A DNA stretch of 32,939 bases, taken from positions 1 through 32,939 of the IMG/VR virus record IMGVR_UViG_3300034106_002158; one strand, given 5' to 3'. Positions 6,702-13,699 of this stretch are shown here, one piece after another (the stretch's first letter is position 1; every line of letters starts with the position of its first letter). The stretch is from a virus. Below the pieces are notes generated by a model. It ran no database searches. It saw only the letters and a program-made list of their open reading frames with translations, and was not told where the DNA came from. The translations under genes and the position numbers were made by a program.

Positions 6702-6872
6702 TTATTCGTTGTCCGCTGCGTCGTCACACGCGGCACAGTACCAGACGCATTCGCTTACGCCGGTATCCGGGTCGTCCGGCTCATGGTCCATCATCTTGCC
6801 GCACTTGTCGCACTTATGCAACTCGCGGTCTTCGATTGGCGTTCTGCGTTCGACGGTTCTGCATTGGCACAT
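6702..6872 (-). CDS. Small Cys-rich putative zinc-binding protein, 56 aa
   Basis: The ATG at 6872 has AAGGAG seven bases upstream. The protein starts MCQCRTVERR and has Cys2, Cys4, Cys21-x2-Cys24 (CDKCGKMM), then Cys42, Cys46-x2-Cys49 (CVWYCAAC), with a very acidic middle and tail. Two zinc sites are plausible. No family is recognised. It lies between the 79-aa gene and the exonuclease, with 135 bases of sequence holding no supported gene between it and the exonuclease start. Confidence 0.75.
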   Translation of the reverse strand: MCQCRTVERRTPIEDRELHKCDKCGKMMDHEPDDPDTGVSECVWYCAACDDAADNE

Positions 6873-6914
6873 GGGCAACTCCTTCCCGTACGGTAGTCCG
6901 TCATACCGTGCGTG

Positions 6915-7154
6915 TCAAGCGGGCTTCTCGTCACGCTTGGCGACTTCCGCATGGAACGAGTCGATCAGAACCAACGCCGCCTCCGGGTGCGTGTCGATCA
7001 GCATGCGGGCCGCGTGGTTGTAGCCTTCCGCAAACCCGAGCGATGCCCGGTTGTCGCCGTACCGCTTCACGGTGTCCATGAACGGATCGGCCTCCGCCTT
7101 GGTGTCAGTGCCAACGTCCGCAGGACAGCCGCCGTCGAATCTATCTTCGCCCAT
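6915..7154 (-). CDS. Hypothetical 79-aa acidic protein
   Basis: The ATG at 7154 has AAGGAG seven bases upstream, a strong site. The N-terminus (MGEDRFDGGCPADVGTDTKA) is acidic; the rest is predicted helical (YGDNRASLGFAEGYNHAARM, then ALVLIDSFHAEVAKRD). No family is recognised. The gene begins after a 112-bp non-coding stretch holding a GC hairpin and a degenerate repeat, so it may start a new transcription segment. Confidence 0.75.
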   Translation of the reverse strand: MGEDRFDGGCPADVGTDTKAEADPFMDTVKRYGDNRASLGFAEGYNHAARMLIDTHPEAALVLIDSFHAEVAKRDEKPA

Positions 7155-7241
7155 TTCAAAGCTCCTTGTGTGAACTATTCGGAACTACCGAACAGTTGAA
7201 ACCTCGCCGCACGCCTTTCGGCCCGCGACGGGTGAGAGAGC

Positions 7242-7258
7242 CGGGGCCACAAGCCCCG
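7242..7258 (-). promoter_or_regulatory. GC-rich hairpin after the small TM protein gene
   Basis: CGGGGC (7242-7247) and GCCCCG (7253-7258) flank a five-base loop, eight bases after a stop codon on the minus strand. No T-run follows, so termination would be weak or factor-dependent. The 100 bases around it also contain TTCGG-AACTA-CCGAA (7170s-7180s) and one copy of a degenerate CTCACCCGTCGCG repeat. Confidence 0.45.
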
Positions 7259-7266
7259 TGTGTGTG

Positions 7267-7527
7267 TCAGTCGTAGCGAGTCGGATCCTGCCGGATGCGT
7301 TCACGCAGCCACGCCCGGAACGCATCGCGTTTGCACTGCTGGTAGTCGGCAATGGCCTGCATACGCCGCGTGCGTGCCGTTTCGTGGGTGATGAGCCCGT
7401 GAGCGTCTGCGATGTTGATCTGGTTCAACGTGGCAAGGAACGCTTCGAAGCAACTGGAATAGGTGGGTGTGAGAGGCGGTGCCAGCATGAGCCAGAACGC
7501 CGCAACGATGATGGGGACGATGTTCAT
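7267..7527 (-). CDS. Small protein with N-terminal membrane segment, 86 aa
   Basis: The start is uncertain. The ATG at 7527 puts a hydrophobic stretch (IVPIIVAAFWLMLAPPL) right at the N-terminus, as expected for a membrane anchor or signal peptide, but lacks a good ribosome site. An upstream ATG at 7608 would overlap the previous gene by 40 bases. The remainder is helical and basic with two Cys residues and an Arg-rich C-terminus. Export or inner-membrane location is inferred; the function is unknown. Confidence 0.6.
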   Translation of the reverse strand: MNIVPIIVAAFWLMLAPPLTPTYSSCFEAFLATLNQINIADAHGLITHETARTRRMQAIADYQQCKRDAFRAWLRERIRQDPTRYD

Positions 7528-7568
7528 AAACCACGCCGCGATTGTTTCCGCTCGCGACGGGTGAGGAG

Positions 7569-7793
7569 TCAGAGGATTCTGCGTTCGTCGTTGATGCGTC
7601 CGAGCCAATACGCCGCCTGCCGAGAGCGGTCAGACAGTTCGTAGAAAAAATCCATCGTGTCGCCCTGCTCACGGTCGATGGTTGTGATGTGGTCGGTGAT
7701 CTGCCGCGAAAGTTCGGCAACGAGCTTGCGGATCGCCTCGGCCTTGTCTGCGAATCCGTTGACCGCCGCCGCGTGTTCTGGTGAAATCTTCAT
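7569..7793 (-). CDS. Hypothetical 74-aa helical protein
   Basis: The ATG at 7793 follows GAGGAG, and the leader plus first codons are identical to those of the Csx16-like gene. The product is almost fully helical with heptad-like spacing (GFADKAEAIRKLVAELSRQI, then YELSDRSRQAAYWLGRINDE), so a coiled-coil oligomer is likely. No motif is recognised. It directly follows the Csx16-like gene and could be co-expressed with it. Confidence 0.75.
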   Translation of the reverse strand: MKISPEHAAAVNGFADKAEAIRKLVAELSRQITDHITTIDREQGDTMDFFYELSDRSRQAAYWLGRINDERRIL

Positions 7794-7806
7794 GGTGTCT
7801 CCTCAA
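7789..7806 (-). repeat. 18-bp direct repeat at the 3' end of the Csx16-like gene
   Basis: Minus strand TTGAGGAGACACCATGAA, identical to 8191-8208. It holds the stop of the upstream gene (TGA), the ribosome binding site and the next ATG. Together the two copies bracket the Csx16-like gene. Confidence 0.9.
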
Positions 7807-8195
7807 TCGTTGCTGTCACGATACCCGGCTGGTCCAATGGGACCGGCCACGTATTCTGCCTGATGCTGGCGATACCGACCGTTCGGCCCGATTCGTCCAC
7901 CTGCCGCGTCGATGTACGGCAGGTCGATGACACGGTACAAGGCCAGTTGTGCCCCAGCGGCTACCATCGCCGCCGCGTCTAGTTCGCTTCCGCGCGGCGG
8001 AGTCGAAAACTCCACTGCCACCACAGCAGCCGCGTACGCGGCCAGATGCAGCGGGATGTTGCCAAACACCACCTTGCCCGCCACATCTGCGACAGCGGCG
8101 TTCCCGGAAATTACCGGAGTGTTCTCAGGAAGCCTGGCTTCCTTGATGATCCAAGCGGCGGTTGCCGCGTGCCGACTGATAATGACTGCTTTCAT
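7803..8195 (-). CDS. csx16-like: Csx16-like protein (Cas_VVA1548 family), putative ring nuclease, 130 aa
   Basis: The ATG at 8195 follows GAGGAG. The protein shows the Csx16 layout: first strand VIISRHAATAAW (Ser7-Arg8-His9, Trp15), then KVVFGNIPLHLAAYAA (~41-56, the 'GtLPvnlAa' motif), then PPRGSEL (~66-72) and GAQLALYRV (~81-89). Residues 91-130 are a Gly/Pro-rich tail not expected in the family. Csx16 is normally linked to type III CRISPR-Cas, where it is proposed to remove cyclic oligoadenylate. No cas gene is nearby, so in a phage it could damp that alarm, as AcrIII-1 does by another fold. The family call is by eye; the anti-CRISPR role is inference. Confidence 0.7.
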   Translation of the reverse strand: MKAVIISRHAATAAWIIKEARLPENTPVISGNAAVADVAGKVVFGNIPLHLAAYAAAVVAVEFSTPPRGSELDAAAMVAAGAQLALYRVIDLPYIDAAGGRIGPNGRYRQHQAEYVAGPIGPAGYRDSND

Positions 8196-8208
8196 GGTGT
8201 CTCCTCAA
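8191..8208 (-). repeat. 18-bp direct repeat at the 5' end of the Csx16-like gene
   Basis: Identical to 7789-7806. It carries the TGA of the 88-aa gene, GAGGAG and the ATG of the Csx16-like gene. Such a stop-SD-start junction is a natural homology patch for swapping single genes in and out. Confidence 0.9.
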
Positions 8209-8471
8209 CGCTTGGCAAGGTACGAACGCAACACACGTTCCGCCGTTGCCCGTGCAAATCCACGTACTCCGGTTTCCTGTTCGATTTCAAGGCTGGCGAT
8301 GATGCGGGCCTTCTCGTCCTTGGAGAGCCATCCGTTCGTGATAACCGCACGAATCGGAGGCTCTGCCATTCCCCATGAGAAGAACCAGCCCCTGCGGTCT
8401 TCTGATCCGATGTACCCAACAGCATTGCCATTCTCATCGGTGCAATCGTGTGCTGAAATCGTGAGTTTCAT
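8205..8471 (-). CDS. Hypothetical 88-aa protein, first gene of the early operon
   Basis: The ATG at 8471 is preceded by GAGGAC about 10 bases upstream. The product is compact and mixed alpha/beta (MKLTISAHDCTDENG..., then RGWFFSWGMAEPPIRAVITN), with a basic helical C-terminus. No family is recognised. It is the first gene after the candidate promoter at 8491-8542 and directly precedes the Csx16-like gene, a usual place for host-takeover genes, but nothing in it proves such a role. Confidence 0.7.
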   Translation of the reverse strand: MKLTISAHDCTDENGNAVGYIGSEDRRGWFFSWGMAEPPIRAVITNGWLSKDEKARIIASLEIEQETGVRGFARATAERVLRSYLAKR

Positions 8472-8490
8472 TGGTGCGGTCCTCGTTTGA

Positions 8491-8542
8491 GTCAGGCCTA
8501 TTCCTGACCCATTACTCTACGGTACTATATCGTACCGTTCAA
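8491..8542 (-). promoter_or_regulatory. Candidate early promoter with two palindromic operators
   Basis: On the minus strand TTGAAC (8542-8537) and TAGAGT (8519-8514) are 17 bases apart, a plausible sigma70-type pair. The spacer holds a near-perfect 20-bp palindrome, ACGGTAC-6-GTACCGT (8519-8538). A second palindrome, GTCAGG-6-CCTGAC (8491-8508), covers the expected start site. This sits in the 147-bp gap between the last late gene and the first early gene, 20 bases before the 8471 ATG. Two operators on one promoter suggest repression, perhaps by one of the phage's small DNA-binding proteins. Confidence 0.6.
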
Positions 8543-8618
8543 GCCCAAGGTACACATTCTGCACCCGATTCTTTCAAATCGTCAGCAGCACCCTAACGGG
8601 CCGTTTGGTGTCGGTTTG

Positions 8619-8918
8619 CTACCAGCGTCCTTGTGGGCATTTCTCGCCGCTGCAAGTGACCTTTCCCGCCGCCGCGTCTGGTCGGCCCCCGTCATTCGCC
8701 CACAGCACCAGACACCCGCAGGTGCGGTTAGTCGCCGCTAACGGGTCGCCACAGAACCCTGCAGCCAGAACCGTACCACGCACCCGCATTGGCACCACGG
8801 ACGGGCATTGGCGGCAGATGCTTGCCCGCTGCTCCGCCACGCCCGCCGCTACCGGCTGGCAGCTGATCCACCGGGCCGCACCCGTCACGCCCGCCCAGGC
8901 TCGCCCGATGATGCTCAT
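8619..8918 (-). CDS. Cys-rich zinc-ribbon-like small protein, 99 aa, end of the late operon
   Basis: The ATG at 8918 overlaps the previous TGA (TGATG). The order of cysteines is Cys35-x2-Cys38, Cys56, Cys67-x-Cys69, Cys89, Cys94, ending KCPQGRW. The pattern 'R...IC..CP...CGC.L......CP.G.W' occurs in small proteins at the end of phage tail operons, whose job is unknown. The N-terminus is hydrophobic and basic (MSIIGRAWAGVTGAARW). About 70 bases of featureless sequence follow before the promoter region. Confidence 0.75.
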   Translation of the reverse strand: MSIIGRAWAGVTGAARWISCQPVAAGVAEQRASICRQCPSVVPMRVRGTVLAAGFCGDPLAATNRTCGCLVLWANDGGRPDAAAGKVTCSGEKCPQGRW

Positions 8919-9841
8919 CAGAACGGCTCCAGCGTGGCACGGTCGCCGCAGTTGCTACAGCCGGTGCCGCCGTTGACTTGGCCGGTTCCTTCGCACGAGC
9001 ACCATTGCCTGGTGGCGGTTAGTTCGTATTGCGAAAAGAACGAATCAACGATTCGCCGCCCACGTTGCACGTAGTCGCTAGCTGACTCATACCGCGAAGA
9101 GATTGCCGCTGGTCCGTCGCACGAATCCGATGCGTTCCAGTTCCACGTATCGGACCCGAACTGAAAGTCCTGACGGAACGACCCGGAACATGAACGGTAC
9201 AAGGGGCCAGCCGTTTGGTAGCTTCCACCTACTCCTACGCCAGTCGATCCGAATCCGCTGTTTCCAACTAGAGGTGCGGACCCACCAGCAGATACGTTTG
9301 CACCTGCAAAAAACTCACGGTTGGCATCGAACTGGAATGCAAGAGACATCACGGTTGGCCCGAGTCCAGCCGTCTGGTACTGCACAGGCCATCCAGCAGA
9401 ACTTCCCGCTTCTGGTCCGATCACTTCGCCGGAAGATTCGAATCGGTACAACTCAACGCCGCCAAGCGTTTCGTTGATGCTTACGAGTCCTGACGCATAT
9501 TCAGGCAGCAACGAAACGCCCAAGTTGCTGGCCCTGCACAGCACAAACCCGAACTGTGCAAGTGAACTTGCATACACCCGGTAGCCGTTTGATACCGTGA
9601 AGATCCGCTGCGATGCTACCCGCAGCGTGACGTTTTCCGTCATTGCCCGAGCGTCCCGGCAATAGTCCGCCCGGAACTGGCCGTCTACACATTGGGCCAC
9701 GTACCGCGGAAGGCACAGCCACGAACTATCGCAACACTGGGGATGCGAGCCCACGCAACAGCAAGGGGCCCCGCCCGCGTCCGTCACCAGCCGCCGACCG
9801 AGCGTCCGTAGTTTGCCGTCGATGGCGAGGAGTTTGGGCAC
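8918..9841 (-). CDS. Cys-rich structural or adsorption protein, 307 aa
   Basis: The start is a GTG at 9841, four bases after the previous stop; no strong ribosome site is visible, so coupling is likely. Two Cys clusters stand out: one near the N-terminus (~27-62, including CCCVGSHPQCC) and one near the C-terminus (CSCEG...CSNC, a CxC...CxxC knuckle). Between them is a Gly/Ser/aromatic-rich region (SAGWPVQYQTAGLGPTVM) typical of beta-rich virion proteins. It is the last large late gene, a usual place for adsorption or tail-tip proteins. The function is inferred from position. Confidence 0.7.
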   Translation of the reverse strand: MPKLLAIDGKLRTLGRRLVTDAGGAPCCCVGSHPQCCDSSWLCLPRYVAQCVDGQFRADYCRDARAMTENVTLRVASQRIFTVSNGYRVYASSLAQFGFVLCRASNLGVSLLPEYASGLVSINETLGGVELYRFESSGEVIGPEAGSSAGWPVQYQTAGLGPTVMSLAFQFDANREFFAGANVSAGGSAPLVGNSGFGSTGVGVGGSYQTAGPLYRSCSGSFRQDFQFGSDTWNWNASDSCDGPAAISSRYESASDYVQRGRRIVDSFFSQYELTATRQWCSCEGTGQVNGGTGCSNCGDRATLEPF

Positions 9842-9845
9842 GGTA

Positions 9846-10751
9846 TCACGTCAGGCCGTTTGCACCGGTGCCGATTGACTGACGGCCATTGGTAACGCCG
9901 CTGTAGGTGGTGATGGTCAGGAGCTTGGACGGAATGACCGTCAGGCCCGGTCCGTCTTCCAGCAGCGTAACCGTCAGGGGCCGCTGCAACCTCGAGAAGT
10001 CCAGCGTGCCAGCGTACCCGGAGATAACCGCAATCGTGCCAGCGTTCAGGATCGTGGTGTACCCGCCGTAGATGCGAAGGTCGCTGATCGTCTCGCCGTA
10101 TGCGTCAATCGTCAACTGCCCGCCGCAGACGTTGAGCCCTTCCACGAACCCCGTCGATACCATCGTGCTGCCCTGAATGCCTCGCTTCAGGATCAACTGC
10201 CCGCCGCTCATGGTCAGGGCGTGTACCTTGGTCGAGCCGCTGATGCCGTCGATGGTCGCAGATCCGCCGCTCACAACCCACCGATAGGTGGCGATGCTGT
10301 CGATGGCAGCACCGACCAGCAGCCGCCCGCTCTGGCATTCGATGCGGCGAATGGTGCCTGTGCCGGTGATCGACATGAACCCGCCGCCGATGATCTGGAC
10401 GAACCCGGCAGAGTTGGCCGCACCGCCAGCACCCTGCGGGCTGTAGTTCATCAGACCGCCCGCCGCGTTGTAGCGGATACGGCTCACCTGCGTCGATGCG
10501 TTGAACGATGCCAGGTCGGTTTCGACCGCAAGCGAACCGGCAGACCCGCCAATCGTGCCGGAGAACCCCGGCAGGATGTCCAAGTTGTTGATGCCGGTAC
10601 TGATCGACACGGCAAGCCCGCCCGTGATGGTCTGCGTACCGGACTGAATGAAGCATGTCGCGTTCGCCGCGTTGATGCCGTTGGTGTCGGTCCAGTTTGA
10701 GGCCGATGCCGCGAAGGACGTTGCGCCTGCGATGAGATATGAGTCAGCCAT
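9846..10751 (-). CDS. Parallel beta-helix-like tail or receptor-binding protein, 301 aa
   Basis: The ATG at 10751 has AAGGAA nine bases upstream. Residues ~55-280 are built of short strands ending in Gly/Thr/Ser turns (e.g. SGGSATIDGISG, MSGGQLILKRG, NVCGGQLTIDA, IYGGYTTILNAG), a cadence of about 20 residues per coil typical of right-handed beta-helices in phage fibres and tailspikes. No enzymatic motif is visible. The N-terminus (MADSYLIAGATSFAASASNW) may attach to the virion. A role in binding the host surface is inferred from fold and place. Confidence 0.7.
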   Translation of the reverse strand: MADSYLIAGATSFAASASNWTDTNGINAANATCFIQSGTQTITGGLAVSISTGINNLDILPGFSGTIGGSAGSLAVETDLASFNASTQVSRIRYNAAGGLMNYSPQGAGGAANSAGFVQIIGGGFMSITGTGTIRRIECQSGRLLVGAAIDSIATYRWVVSGGSATIDGISGSTKVHALTMSGGQLILKRGIQGSTMVSTGFVEGLNVCGGQLTIDAYGETISDLRIYGGYTTILNAGTIAVISGYAGTLDFSRLQRPLTVTLLEDGPGLTVIPSKLLTITTYSGVTNGRQSIGTGANGLT

Positions 10752-10767
10752 GATTCAGTTCCTTGTG

Positions 10768-11829
10768 TTACCCGCCGATGACGATGCCCGATGTGCTGCC
10801 GCCCGATCCGTCGTGAACCTTTGTGACCAGCAGCGACATACGCGGCCGTCTGGTGGTTGTCTCGCTCCACGCCCCCGCGTCGGTTCGCTGCGACCAATAC
10901 GCATTCTGCCCGAGGTCAAACATGTCGAGCGATGCCGCCGCCCGCGTGTCGGCAATTCGATAGCTTACCGCCGTGGTTGTGGTCGGCTTGATTGCCAGCC
11001 GGTAGTACGCATTGGCGGTCAGGTCGATTTCGGACGGAAAAACAACCATCGTTCCTGTAGATGATGTTGCTGCTCGCACGTCCGAATCGAGTGATACCGT
11101 TGCAAGTGCGGTTGTTCCGTCTGTGTCATAAAGAACAATGTCCGCCGCCGCATCAAGGTCCATGAACACGTACGCGCCTCCAACCGTCACCCCTACCGGA
11201 AACTGGAAATAGAGGGCCACTTCATCGGGAGTGGTGTTTGATGCAACCGTTCCCGCACCACCAACGCCCGGCATTAGCGTGTCTGCGTAAGCCATCGACC
11301 CGTCGTCGTACTCAAGTTCAAAACACCCGACCGTGTTTCCTGATTTGACCCACGTTCCCCCGGTCTTTAGTGCCGTGTAAGCACTGTTTCCATAATCGAG
11401 AACACTGAACGTGTTGACGATGTTCATGTTTCCGGCTACGTAGGAATCAAACTCGATGACGATGGCGAGCAAGTCACCCCGCGTCACTGACCGTTTGCCT
11501 CCGGTGTCGGTCCCATCGTCGGTGATGAGTCCGGTACTGATCCACGTATTGTCGTCAGCGTTGCCAACGCTCACCGTGCGGTACTGGTCCGCAGTCTCAT
11601 CGGGGTTTCCAGTCGCCATGTCCACATCTTGAAACGACACCTTCATCGTGTCACCCGTGGTCACTGTCGCCGTGCGGAACCGTACCTTCCCGAGCGTACC
11701 GGTCTTTGGCACACGGAACACGGCGGCCAACTTCTCGCCGGATGCGTCGAGAAGAAGGTTGACGTTCGAGTTTGCGAAGTTCTCGGGCTTCGGCATGAAC
11801 ATGCCTCCGCCCAATGATGTCAGTGCCAT
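10768..11829 (-). CDS. Beta-rich virion structural protein, 353 aa
   Basis: The ATG at 11829 lies three bases after the upstream stop with only weak GGAC upstream, so translational coupling is likely. The sequence is Gly/Thr/Val-rich with regular strands (LAAVFRVPKTGTLGKVRFRT, then VTVGGAYVFMDLDAAADIVLYD, then RPRMSLLVTKV), reading like two jelly-roll-type domains. No signal peptide or enzyme motif is visible. Its place between the small Pro-rich protein and the beta-helix protein points to a distal tail or fibre component. The specific family is not recognised. Confidence 0.7.
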   Translation of the reverse strand: MALTSLGGGMFMPKPENFANSNVNLLLDASGEKLAAVFRVPKTGTLGKVRFRTATVTTGDTMKVSFQDVDMATGNPDETADQYRTVSVGNADDNTWISTGLITDDGTDTGGKRSVTRGDLLAIVIEFDSYVAGNMNIVNTFSVLDYGNSAYTALKTGGTWVKSGNTVGCFELEYDDGSMAYADTLMPGVGGAGTVASNTTPDEVALYFQFPVGVTVGGAYVFMDLDAAADIVLYDTDGTTALATVSLDSDVRAATSSTGTMVVFPSEIDLTANAYYRLAIKPTTTTAVSYRIADTRAAASLDMFDLGQNAYWSQRTDAGAWSETTTRRPRMSLLVTKVHDGSGGSTSGIVIGG

Positions 11830-11832
11830 TGA

Positions 11833-12132
11833 TTAGTCCGGTGCGATGAGGTCCAAGCGGATTGCTACGGGAAGGCCGGTCATTGCCAGCAGTTCAGGCT
11901 GCATGCCTTGAAGCAACTTGATGACCGTCTCGATGTCGTTGGTTGCACCGTACTGGCGGGAGAGGATTGTCACGCCGGTAGGGGCAACGCTGGTGAACGT
12001 GCCCACGGTGTTGTTGTTGAGAGGTACGCCGGGAGTCGCCGGTACGGCTGGCGTGTCTCCGTCTGCCGGGATTTCTGGCGTGCCGGGGGTTGCTGGCGGG
12101 CGGGGGATGAGATAGAGGGAGGTGGTTGCCAT
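11833..12132 (-). CDS. Pro-rich linker-like structural protein, 99 aa
   Basis: The ATG at 12132 follows AAGGAAAGCAC. The N-terminal 40 residues are a Pro/Ala/Thr stretch (IPRPPATPGTPEIPADGDTP...), probably extended and disordered. The C-terminal half has mixed helix and strand (ATNDIETVIKLLQGMQPELL). It may be a short connector between tail proteins. No family is recognised. Confidence 0.65.
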   Translation of the reverse strand: MATTSLYLIPRPPATPGTPEIPADGDTPAVPATPGVPLNNNTVGTFTSVAPTGVTILSRQYGATNDIETVIKLLQGMQPELLAMTGLPVAIRLDLIAPD

Positions 12133-12141
12133 GTGCTTTCC

Positions 12142-13071
12142 TTATTGCTTGCTTCGGAACCCGATCATTGAAACTGAAAGTGTCGTCGCCGCTGCTGATC
12201 CATCAAACGCCGCCGCCGTGTTCACGCTGAACCGCAACGGCACCGGGAATGCATGGATGCACCCGCCGTTCGCAGGCACCGGGAACGTCGCGAGAACCGC
12301 ACCCGCCGAACCGTCCCGAATGTCTACCGTGATGTTGCTGGCCGAACTGTTGGCGATGATGAGCGAGGTGAGGTAGATCCGCTGGCTGGCCGTCGCCGCG
12401 AATGCGCCCGTCATGGCCGTCGATGATCCGTCCGTGTTCGTCTTCACTTCTGAGATGATGTCTTCCAGCGAAGTGTGGGGCCGCGAGAACATCACGCCGT
12501 CAAGCCCTGCGAATACGTCGGTACGGTCGCCCGCCGCGACGGGGGTAGCACCCAGCACGCTTGCCGTAGCCTTCGCCCCGATCTTGTGGGGGTTGCCGCT
12601 GTCCGCCGAATCGTGGGCGATGCCCGAGCCGGTCAGGGTCGTGAGCGTCGTGACCGTTCCGGATGAAATGACCACCGCACCCGTGTTGCAGGCCGTGATC
12701 TTGCCGTCAATGCTGGCCGTCGATACCGCGATTGCACCCGTGTCGGTGTCGATGGTGCCGAGCAGCGTTTCCACGCCGTCAAGGTGCCCGATGATCGTGG
12801 TCTGGTTCGCCGCCGTTGATGCGCCGGTAGGGAGGCTCACCGTGCCCGATACATTGGTGATGTTCCAAGTGCCGCTCTGTGTTGCCTGAACCGCGAACGT
12901 GCCCGCGTTGGTCACCACGCTCTGCGTGACGAACGTGCCAGTGCCCGCAACCGTCACCGTACCCGTCACCGAATCAACGATGTGATGCGGCGTGTGGACG
13001 CTGGTGTTATCAGTTGTCTTGACAGTCTTGGTCGTCCCTGTCGCGTCCAGAATGTCTAGGTTGTTTGCCAT
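12142..13071 (-). CDS. Virion-associated beta-rich protein, 309 aa
   Basis: The start at 13071 follows the upstream TGA by three bases with GGATTC as a weak site. The middle carries a wording common in phage structural proteins: GTFAVQATQSGTWNITNVSG then TVSLPTGASTAANQTTIIG, followed by repeated 'TD.GAIAVSTASIDGKI' segments. The last ~100 residues form a compact beta domain (QRIYLTSLIIANSSASNITV, then VLATFPVPANGGCIHAFPVP) like those binding along the virion surface. Tail fibre or tail surface protein is inferred. Confidence 0.72.
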   Translation of the reverse strand: MANNLDILDATGTTKTVKTTDNTSVHTPHHIVDSVTGTVTVAGTGTFVTQSVVTNAGTFAVQATQSGTWNITNVSGTVSLPTGASTAANQTTIIGHLDGVETLLGTIDTDTGAIAVSTASIDGKITACNTGAVVISSGTVTTLTTLTGSGIAHDSADSGNPHKIGAKATASVLGATPVAAGDRTDVFAGLDGVMFSRPHTSLEDIISEVKTNTDGSSTAMTGAFAATASQRIYLTSLIIANSSASNITVDIRDGSAGAVLATFPVPANGGCIHAFPVPLRFSVNTAAAFDGSAAATTLSVSMIGFRSKQ

Positions 13072-13074
13072 AGG

Positions 13075-13350
13075 TCAGAATCCAATCGTCAGGTATTGCC
13101 CGCTGTTCACCGCGTCATTGAACTGCCATTCGCCCGGCGTGCCGCTTGGTCCTGCCTGCGTCCAGTTCGTGATGAGCCCATCAACAATAGTCACCGTATT
13201 CAGGACGTTGACCGTGCCGCCGCTGGTTGCCGCTGCGTAAAACGTGATTGTGTCCGTGAATGACCCGCCGCCGCCAGGCTCCGTGATGACACCCGGAACC
13301 TCGTAGGGCCACCCAATCACCCCCAGCGGCAGCGGAGGCACGTTAGACAT
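13075..13350 (-). CDS. Small structural protein, 91 aa
   Basis: The ATG at 13350 lies inside the end of the previous gene (eight-base overlap). The product starts MSNVPPLPLGVIGWPYEVPG, then a Gly-rich loop and strands (FTDTITFYAAATSGGTVNVL, then GEWQFNDAVNSGQYLTIGF). It reads as a small beta sandwich without motifs. It is coupled between two other small beta proteins of the tail region. The function is unknown. Confidence 0.68.
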   Translation of the reverse strand: MSNVPPLPLGVIGWPYEVPGVITEPGGGGSFTDTITFYAAATSGGTVNVLNTVTIVDGLITNWTQAGPSGTPGEWQFNDAVNSGQYLTIGF

Positions 13351-13699
13351 GCGCCACCCCGCAGATGGTCAGCATCACCTCCACCGTGCCGCTGGTGGTC
13401 GTGAACTGCACACGGACAAACCGCACCCCCTCCACGTTGATGGCTGGCTTCAGGCCAACCGTCGTGTAGGTGATCGCCGCAGCCGGGAAGTCATACCAGT
13501 TGTGATTGTCCAGCGATGCCTGAACCGTCAGCGTGCCAGCCAATGCCGCATCTACCGGACAGTCCACCTGCACGATGATTGCCGAGTACCCCGTAACGTC
13601 ATAGGTCGCCCCGCTGTTGATCGCGGAATAGACCGTCGAAGGGTTGAACCCTTGGCCGTCAGTCCCGGTCGGGTACAGGATGTCCACCTTGATAGCCAT
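13343..13699 (-). CDS. Small beta-sandwich structural protein, 118 aa
   Basis: The ATG at 13699 overlaps the previous stop by one base (TAATG). After a short N-terminal arm the chain is nine or so strands (YSAIIVQVDCPVDAALAGTL, then HNWYDFPAAAITYTTVGLKP, then VRFVRVQFTTTSGTVEVMLT). The 'SLDNHNWYDF...VRFVRVQFT' pattern is common in small phage proteins that resemble carbohydrate-binding or decoration domains. A surface or adsorption role is a guess. Confidence 0.7.
   Translation of the reverse strand: MAIKVDILYPTGTDGQGFNPSTVYSAINSGATYDVTGYSAIIVQVDCPVDAALAGTLTVQASLDNHNWYDFPAAAITYTTVGLKPAINVEGVRFVRVQFTTTSGTVEVMLTICGVAHV

Noticed and set aside
7803-8195. Csx16-like gene as part of a type III CRISPR locus
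   Set aside because: No cas10, csm/cmr, cas6, CARF effector or repeat array is present; the neighbours are phage early genes.
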